Positions 59,098 through 64,000 of a stretch of 64,000 nt of DNA are shown piece by piece. Source of the DNA: Celeribacter halophilus (GTDB lineage: Bacteria; Pseudomonadota; Alphaproteobacteria; Rhodobacterales; Rhodobacteraceae); the NCBI RefSeq assembly GCF_900114135.1, contig NZ_FORY01000007.1, positions 81,730 to 145,729 on the forward strand. The letters run 5' to 3'. The notes under the pieces are model-generated. The model was given only the letters and a program-made list of their open reading frames with translations. It searched no databases and was not told the origin of the DNA. A program made the position numbers and the translations under genes. Every line of letters starts with the position of its first letter. Positions within the stretch are counted from its first letter, which is position 1.

Positions 59098-59778
59098 ATG
59101 GATTATGCGGACGTTTTCACCTCCCTTTTCGACTTCCTGCTGAAAGGCGGGCCGTCGATCTGGGCCATTGCGGCACTGTCCGTTATCACTGTGGCGCTCA
59201 TTTTCTGGAAAATCTGGGACTTGGCCTATCTCGGCGCGTGGCGTAGCGGTGCTTGCGGGGAAAAATCCCTCGCACTTTGGGCGACAGGCGATACCAAAGG
59301 CGCCCGCGCATTGATTGCAAACCGACGCGGTTTGCGCTCGCGCTTTCTGCGCTCAGCCTATGCCGCCCATGAGAATCCCATGTTCGACGACGAGGCTGCA
59401 CAGGCCGAAACCACCCGCATCGCCAAGAAAGATCTGGAGCGCACACGCAAAGGGCTGCGCTCGCTTGAACTGATCGCGACGATTGCCCCGCTTTTGGGTC
59501 TGTTGGGCACCGTGCTCGGCATGATCACCGCCTTCCAGACCCTTCAGGAAGCCGGCGCCAAAGCCGACCCTGCCATGCTTGCCGGTGGGATTTGGGAAGC
59601 CCTTCTGACCACAGCCGCCGGTATGGCCGTGGCGATACCCGCCTCTATCGCCTTCACAGGGTTTGAAGCAGTGGCCGACCGTTTGCGTCACGAGTTGGAA
59701 GACATGGCCACCCGTGTGTTCCTGCGCAGCCGTGACAAAGACCATACCGCGTTGAGCATCGCACAAGCGGCGGAGTAA
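59098..59778 (+). CDS. exbB: MotA/TolQ/ExbB proton-channel family protein
   Basis: 226 residues with three transmembrane segments; the ExbB/TolQ core ELIATIAPLLGLLGTVLGMITAF in parts (about 120-142) and the last helix with GIWEALLTTAAGMAVAIPA are characteristic. It forms the proton channel with ExbD and energises TonB. The first hydrophobic segment lies near residue 20-40, followed by a cytoplasmic loop. It heads a four-gene unit exbB-exbD-exbD-tonB and starts 96 bases after macB. Confidence 0.92.
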   Translation: MDYADVFTSLFDFLLKGGPSIWAIAALSVITVALIFWKIWDLAYLGAWRSGACGEKSLALWATGDTKGARALIANRRGLRSRFLRSAYAAHENPMFDDEAAQAETTRIAKKDLERTRKGLRSLELIATIAPLLGLLGTVLGMITAFQTLQEAGAKADPAMLAGGIWEALLTTAAGMAVAIPASIAFTGFEAVADRLRHELEDMATRVFLRSRDKDHTALSIAQAAE

Positions 59779-59781
59779 CCG

Positions 59782-60159
59782 ATGGATTTCGGCGCACCCC
59801 GGCGCAAACACCGCATGTCGCTCACCCCGATGATCGACGTGGTGTTTCTGCTCCTGGTCTTTTTCATGCTGGCCTCACAATTCGGCAGCCCCGCGCAGCT
59901 CCCGCTGACCTTGGGCGGCGGAGCGTCGAGCAGCTACACCGGCCCCGCACGGCTGATCCGTATCGGTGAGGATGACCTGCAACTCAACGGGACCCCGCGC
60001 ACCGAAGCGGAGATCATCGCCGCTCTGCCCGATTTGACCGAAACGCCCGAAGACATGATCATTCTGCGCGCCGAAGAAAACGTGCCGCTCCAGCAAGTGA
60101 TCGAGACGATGGAATGGCTCGGCACCGCGGGCTACAGCAATCTCGTTCTGGTGGAGTGA
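59782..60159 (+). CDS. exbD: ExbD/TolR family protein, first copy
   Basis: 125 residues. The single N-terminal helix carries the essential aspartate in LTPMIDVVFLLLVFFML, and the periplasmic domain ends with the ExbD fold (IILRAEENVPLQQVIETMEWL). It starts 3 bases after exbB. Distinct from the second copy in lacking cysteines in the periplasmic part. Confidence 0.93.
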   Translation: MDFGAPRRKHRMSLTPMIDVVFLLLVFFMLASQFGSPAQLPLTLGGGASSSYTGPARLIRIGEDDLQLNGTPRTEAEIIAALPDLTETPEDMIILRAEENVPLQQVIETMEWLGTAGYSNLVLVE

Positions 60160-60164
60160 ACAAC

Positions 60165-60596
60165 ATGGATTTCTCCGACGCGCCCCGCAAGACACCCACC
60201 GAGAGCGTTGTTCCCATGATCAACGTGGTCTTTCTGTTGCTGATCTTCTTTCTGATGACGGCCCAGATCGCGCCTCCGGAACCGATTGACGTCGAATTGC
60301 CCGACGCAGGAAGCGAGACGGAGGTGGCCGCGCCCTTTCAGCTTTTCCTCGGAAGCGATGGCACATTGGCCTTTCAGGATGCCAAAGGCACCGACGAAGC
60401 ATTGCGCGCTCTGGAAGTCGAACGGGTGAGGTCCTGTGCCGATGGCGGTTGCGAAGGGCTTGAAGGCCCGTCCATAGCCCTCCACGCAGACCGGAACGTG
60501 CCCGCCTCCGAAGTCGCGGCACTCCTGCCAAAACTAACCGCGATGGGATTTTCCCAAGTAGAACTGGTCACCAGTCAAAACGGGGGCGCCCCATGA
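60165..60596 (+). CDS. ExbD/TolR family protein, second copy
   Basis: 143 residues from the ATG at 60165, 5 bases after the first exbD. The membrane helix is VVPMINVVFLLLIFFLM: the channel aspartate of the first copy (MIDVVF) is replaced by asparagine (MINVVF). The periplasmic domain contains an extra loop with two cysteines (RSCADGGCEG) that could form a disulfide. Its stop overlaps the tonB start by ATGA. Both differences suggest a structural or regulatory rather than proton-conducting role. Confidence 0.9.
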   Translation: MDFSDAPRKTPTESVVPMINVVFLLLIFFLMTAQIAPPEPIDVELPDAGSETEVAAPFQLFLGSDGTLAFQDAKGTDEALRALEVERVRSCADGGCEGLEGPSIALHADRNVPASEVAALLPKLTAMGFSQVELVTSQNGGAP

Positions 60597-61429
60597 AGCG
60601 CATTCTCACGGCCGCCCTCTTTTTGTCTCTGGCTGTCTTTGTTCATTTTGCAGCCGCTGCTATCAGTATGCTGGACATGTCCGAAGGGGCCGAAGCATCC
60701 GGCGCGGGCGGGGATGTACATTTGACGCTTCAGGCCTCCGATCTGGCATTGGCCGCTATGGTTGAGAAGTGGGAAACTCCCGTGGAGCAACCGCTTGACG
60801 CGCTGGACACGCCCCAGCCTCCGACGCCGACCGCACCGGCAGAACCGCTTTTGGTGCAGCCTGAAATCGACCTCGCGCCGACTGCGAAGCCTTTGCCTCT
60901 CCCCGTGCAACCGCCCGAAACAGCGGAGACTTTCGAGGCTCCGAAGCCTCCGACGACACCGCCGCCTCCCAAACCGCCCGCGCCTCCCCAAAAGGTCGAA
61001 CAGCCCAAGGCCCAGCCGGCCCCCAAGACGCAGCAGGCGCGTGCAGGCAGCGACCATAGCAGTCAGGCCACCCGTGCTGCAGGGAGCGGTGGTGGCGCAC
61101 AAGCGGGTCAGGCCCGCGCCTCGCAAGCCGCAGGTTTAACCAAAGCCGCCCGCCAATCGGCATTGAGCAAATGGCAATCCGTCATCCGCTCCCGTATCGA
61201 ACGTCGCAAACGCGCACCGCGTGGGGCGGGTGAGGGCACTGTGACCCTGCTGATCACCGTGGCCAACAGTGGCGCATTGCAAGGGGTCAGCGTGTCAAGA
61301 AGTTCAGGGATTTCCGCGCTGGACAATGCCGCCGTAGCAGCCGTACGCAGCGCCCGTTTTCCGGCGGCTCCTGCGGAGTTGAAGGATCCGGTTTTCCGTT
61401 TCCAACTGCCGATGCGGTTTGACTATTAA
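60593..61429 (+). CDS. tonB: Energy transducer TonB
   Basis: 278 residues. N-terminal signal-anchor helix (about 4-25), a Pro-rich periplasm-spanning region (about 62-145, PPTTPPPPKPPAPP-type), a Gln/Ala/Gly linker, and the C-terminal TonB domain (about 190-278) with SKWQSVIRSRIERRKRAPR and GTVTLLITVANSGALQGVSV in parts, ending FRFQLPMRF. It transmits proton-motive force to TonB-dependent receptors. No receptor gene is in the window. Last gene of the exb-tonB unit. Confidence 0.93.
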   Translation: MKRILTAALFLSLAVFVHFAAAAISMLDMSEGAEASGAGGDVHLTLQASDLALAAMVEKWETPVEQPLDALDTPQPPTPTAPAEPLLVQPEIDLAPTAKPLPLPVQPPETAETFEAPKPPTTPPPPKPPAPPQKVEQPKAQPAPKTQQARAGSDHSSQATRAAGSGGGAQAGQARASQAAGLTKAARQSALSKWQSVIRSRIERRKRAPRGAGEGTVTLLITVANSGALQGVSVSRSSGISALDNAAVAAVRSARFPAAPAELKDPVFRFQLPMRFDY

Positions 61430-61538
61430 ACTCTCTCGCAGGCTTTGTTCTTTCGTATTGGCCTGCGGAAGCTCAGAGTTCAGGATTTGTTAACCTATTT
61501 CCCTTAGCATAGGGCCTCCCATCACACGGAGCGCCCTC

Positions 61539-62432
61539 ATGCCTCGCCCTCACATCGCCTTTCTCGGTGCATCCGGCCGCATTGGCCGCTTGTTGCGCAA
61601 GGCGGAGCGCATTGATGGTGATGCCAACGCGCAAATCGTCTGGCAGTTTCGCGATCATCTGCCCCTTGGCACAAAGGGCTTTCTCTGGTCGGACTTTTCC
61701 GATCCTCGGCCTCTCATCACCGCACAAAGCAAAACGCCATTCGCAGCAATTCTCGTCTTTACCGGCCCTTCACAACCGGCAGGCAAAGATGATGCCAAGG
61801 CGATGCAGGCGCATATCTCCTTGGTGGATCAGGCCATCACCGCCGCAGCACTGGCAGGCGTGCCGCGTGTGCTCGTTGCGTCGTCCTCTGCGGTCTACGG
61901 CGCGGGGAAAGACCGCGCGTTCCGCGAAGAAGATGCTCTCGCGCCGATCAATGCTTACGGTATGGCCAAAGCCGAGATGGAAGACTTGGCTGCGCGGCGC
62001 GCGAGTGCCGAAGGGATCGAACTATGCGCCCTGCGTATCGGCAATGTCGCCGGTGCGGATATGTTGTTGGGCAATGCCTCCGCGCGCACCGAAGATGACC
62101 CACCGCTTGATCTCGACATCTTCCCCGATGGGGCGGGGCCACGCCGATCCTATATCGGCCCGCAGACTTTGTTGAAAACGCTCATAGCTTTATCCCTCTC
62201 GACACACCCCCTACCCGCACGCCTGAATCTCTCGTCCACAAGGCCTGTCGAAATGAATGCTCTACTCGATGCCGCGCAAATATCTTGGCGCAAGCGACCT
62301 AAAAGCGACCTTGCCCATCAGAACATCACCCTCGACTGCTCGACTTTGGCCGCGCTGTGCACCGGAGTTGATCTTGAAAGCACTGCCCGAAGTATCGTTG
62401 CGGAATGGGCGAGCTGTCTGGAGCAAACATGA
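61539..62432 (+). CDS. NAD-dependent epimerase/dehydratase (extended SDR)
   Basis: 297 residues. Rossmann motif GASGRIG at 10-16, catalytic Ser near 115-117 (VASSSAVYG), and the Tyr140-x3-Lys144 pair in YGMAKAE; the fold is complete but short for a sugar-nucleotide epimerase. The following sugar transferase gene overlaps by ATGA, which ties it to polysaccharide or glycan synthesis. The substrate is not determinable. Confidence 0.88.
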   Translation: MPRPHIAFLGASGRIGRLLRKAERIDGDANAQIVWQFRDHLPLGTKGFLWSDFSDPRPLITAQSKTPFAAILVFTGPSQPAGKDDAKAMQAHISLVDQAITAAALAGVPRVLVASSSAVYGAGKDRAFREEDALAPINAYGMAKAEMEDLAARRASAEGIELCALRIGNVAGADMLLGNASARTEDDPPLDLDIFPDGAGPRRSYIGPQTLLKTLIALSLSTHPLPARLNLSSTRPVEMNALLDAAQISWRKRPKSDLAHQNITLDCSTLAALCTGVDLESTARSIVAEWASCLEQT

Positions 62433-63046
62433 CTTTTGGAAAGCGGCTTTTTGACATCCTGTTTGCCATAACGCTCGGCATATTGCTTTTGCCTGTCATA
62501 GCTTTGCTTGCATTCGTCATACTGGTGCGAGACGGACGCCCTGTGTTCTATCTTTCAGAACGCATGCAAACGCCGGATCGGGCCTTTCGATTGATCAAGT
62601 TCCGCACCATGACGGAAAACGCAAACGATCAGGGTGTATCCGGCGGCGACAAAAGCGACCGGATTTCGACCACTGGCGCCATGCTGCGCCGCACGCGGCT
62701 GGATGAATTGCCACAGCTTTGGAACATTCTCAAAGGCGACATGTCCTTTGTCGGCCCGCGCCCGCCCCTTCGCCTCTATGTTGAGGAGTTTCCGCAAACC
62801 TACACCCGCGTGCTGCGCAATCGCCCCGGCGTCACGGGCCTCGCCTCATTGCATTTTCACGAACATGAGGCCCGCCTTCTCGCTACTTGCCAAACGGCGG
62901 AAGAAACCGACCGGGTCTACAGACGGCGATGCATCCCAAGAAAAGCGCGGCTCGACATGATCTATCAGAGACACCAAAACATCTGTTTCGACTTGCTTAT
63001 TCTCATCAAAACGCTCGCAAACGTCCTGCAAAAACGTGGGAAATAG
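62429..63046 (+). CDS. Sugar transferase (polyprenyl-phosphate phosphoglycosyl transferase, PglC/WcaJ type)
   Basis: 205 residues from the ATG at 62429 (GGAG six bases upstream). It has the small monotopic PGT architecture: one N-terminal hydrophobic re-entrant helix (about 6-30), then FRLIKFRTM, the catalytic DELPQLWNILKGDMSFVGPRPPL in parts and a C-terminal helix. It attaches the first sugar phosphate to undecaprenyl phosphate to start an exopolysaccharide, capsule or O-antigen unit. ATGA overlap with the SDR gene. Confidence 0.92.
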   Translation: MTFGKRLFDILFAITLGILLLPVIALLAFVILVRDGRPVFYLSERMQTPDRAFRLIKFRTMTENANDQGVSGGDKSDRISTTGAMLRRTRLDELPQLWNILKGDMSFVGPRPPLRLYVEEFPQTYTRVLRNRPGVTGLASLHFHEHEARLLATCQTAEETDRVYRRRCIPRKARLDMIYQRHQNICFDLLILIKTLANVLQKRGK

Positions 63047-63063
63047 CCGACTCCGGTCGCGTC

Positions 63064-63078
63064 ATTAACCATTTGTAA
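63064..63078 (+). promoter_or_regulatory. Candidate CtrA-like half-site pair
   Basis: TTAACCAT followed by TTGTAAA gives TTAA-N7-TAAA, one base off the CtrA consensus TTAA-N7-TTAA, 100 bases upstream of the FlaA1-like gene. Weak evidence from one word only. Confidence 0.25.
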
Positions 63079-63180
63079 ATGGAATTTTCCTAAAGTGCTT
63101 CCACGGTCGGCGGAACTCCTGCGCCGAAGAAAAACACAATGACTTGAAACCTTTGAGGCGCGCGTAACTTGTATAGGAAA

Positions 63181-64000
63181 ATGCTCATCGCCGGCTTGAC
63201 CTCCTTGCCGAGAAACGTCGTGCGGGCGATCCTACTGGTGACAGATATTGCGGTTCTCGTGATGGCCTTGTCCCTGAGCAATCTCTTCCTACATGGCATC
63301 GACTTGGGAAGCTGGCCAAGAGGCAACCTTTGGGCTTGTTCAGGCACACTGTTGCTCGGCGCAGGCCTGATTTTCGGTTTTCGATTGCATCGCATCAAGC
63401 TGGTTACTTTCAACGCAAATGATGTCCTGAATATCGCGCGGGCCAACTTTATGACCGCCGCGGCCCACCTCACGCTCCTCGCCCTTCTCGCGGCGGAACG
63501 ACCGGTTGCAACAACATTTATATTCGGCACAATTTCCCTCGCAGGCATGGTCTCTTCGCGGGCTATCGCCGTGGCACTTTTGAGCCATCTGCGCGAACAC
63601 ATGCAGCGGCGGAAAAAAGTCGCGATTTTCGGGGCCGGAGCAACCGGTATTCAGCTTGCCGCCGCACTCAACCAGTCCTCAAATACCAGAGTTGTCGCCT
63701 TTTTTGACGACAACCCCGCCCTGCACGGCATGGAAATAGGCGGGATCCCGGTATTCCCGTCCAAGAATTTCATGGCGCACATATATCACAATTCCATCTC
63801 GAAAATGATGATTGCGCTACCGGACAGCGCACCACAGCGACGCGACAGCATTATAAAGCAATGTGAATATGCCGATCTGGATGTACAGGCCCTTTCCTCT
63901 TTTGCCGACATACTGGTTGAGCGCGGGTCTTCCAAGCTCCGCACGGTAGAGCCTCACGAGATTCTCAATCGCGACAAGGTCAACCTTGACGCTCCGGAAG
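63181..64000 (+). CDS. Nucleoside-diphosphate sugar epimerase/dehydratase, FlaA1/CapD type, 3' end missing
   Basis: The frame from the ATG at 63181 is open to the window edge (273 residues visible). It starts with four hydrophobic helices (about 15-135), as in membrane-bound PglF/WbpM-type 4,6-dehydratases, followed by the first Rossmann domain VAIFGAGATGIQLAAAL (about 147-163). The second, catalytic SDR domain would lie outside the window. Such enzymes convert UDP-GlcNAc to a 4-keto-6-deoxy sugar for surface glycans. The gene continues the polysaccharide locus begun by the SDR and sugar-transferase genes, after a 134-base gap that may hold a promoter. Confidence 0.88.
   Translation, partial: MLIAGLTSLPRNVVRAILLVTDIAVLVMALSLSNLFLHGIDLGSWPRGNLWACSGTLLLGAGLIFGFRLHRIKLVTFNANDVLNIARANFMTAAAHLTLLALLAAERPVATTFIFGTISLAGMVSSRAIAVALLSHLREHMQRRKKVAIFGAGATGIQLAAALNQSSNTRVVAFFDDNPALHGMEIGGIPVFPSKNFMAHIYHNSISKMMIALPDSAPQRRDSIIKQCEYADLDVQALSSFADILVERGSSKLRTVEPHEILNRDKVNLDAPE

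Overview
The window reads as chromosomal sequence of an alphaproteobacterium in the Rhodobacteraceae, most likely the marine Roseobacter group. I infer this from the roughly 60% GC content, dense operons with ATGA, GTGA and TGATG overlaps, a DUF2794 protein, an MbfA-type iron exporter preceded by a near-perfect Irr (ICE) box, an orphan TRAP-type binding protein, and the type I secretion / RidA / GDPD / GNAT / PCD / MscS gene order. The species is not identifiable by eye. I saw no tRNA, rRNA, insertion sequence, phage gene or CRISPR array. Most of the window is housekeeping, core-genome DNA.

Layout. 1-1249: glnK-amtB nitrogen sensing and ammonium uptake (amtB runs off the left edge). 1522-5188: a bifunctional class A penicillin-binding protein and an mlaA-mlaC lipid-asymmetry pair. 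5409-12069: a co-directional run with a type I secretion ATPase and adaptor, RidA, a glycerophosphodiesterase, an acyltransferase-like protein, pterin-carbinolamine dehydratase and an MscS channel, closed by a strong terminator. 12206-15182: a peroxiredoxin, then a ferredoxin-type reductase, rsmD and a HAD phosphatase in tight overlap. 15302-18161 (minus): orphan DctP, methionine aminopeptidase and SfsA. 18323-20728: MoaB/CinA-like protein, GNAT and OmpA-like protein. 20770-25947 (minus): LysR regulator, 2,4-dienoyl-CoA reductase and three lineage-type hypotheticals. 26138-31862: CPBP protease, accD-folC, zapE (minus) and an MFS transporter. 31854-33940 (minus): HAD hydrolase, UPF0178 protein and mbfA.

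33941-35100 is the most structure-rich non-coding part: an Irr box in front of mbfA, a palindromic operator inside a candidate promoter followed by three hairpins ending in a terminator (possible small RNA or attenuated leader) ahead of a tetR gene, and a second highly structured segment after tetR. 35101-38196 holds DUF2794, an NlpC/P60 - M17 peptidase pair and a helical hypothetical. 38363-42274 holds a beta-carbonic anhydrase, small unknown genes and a DUF4139 protein. 42275-47951 (minus) holds asd, a capsule-type protein, and the NAD-salvage genes pncA and pncB with a STAS-less SulP transporter between them.

48154-48678 is a ClpP/crotonase-like periplasmic gene broken by one in-frame amber codon. 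48898-55675 is the transglutaminase/DUF2126 - circularly permuted ATP-grasp/alpha-E - transglutaminase module, a predicted but functionally unresolved peptide-modification system. 55881-61429 holds macA-macB and an exbB-exbD-exbD-tonB energiser with no receptor gene beside it. 61539 to the right edge begins a surface-polysaccharide locus (nucleotide-sugar SDR, PglC/WcaJ-type phosphoglycosyl transferase, FlaA1/CapD-type dehydratase cut by the window edge).
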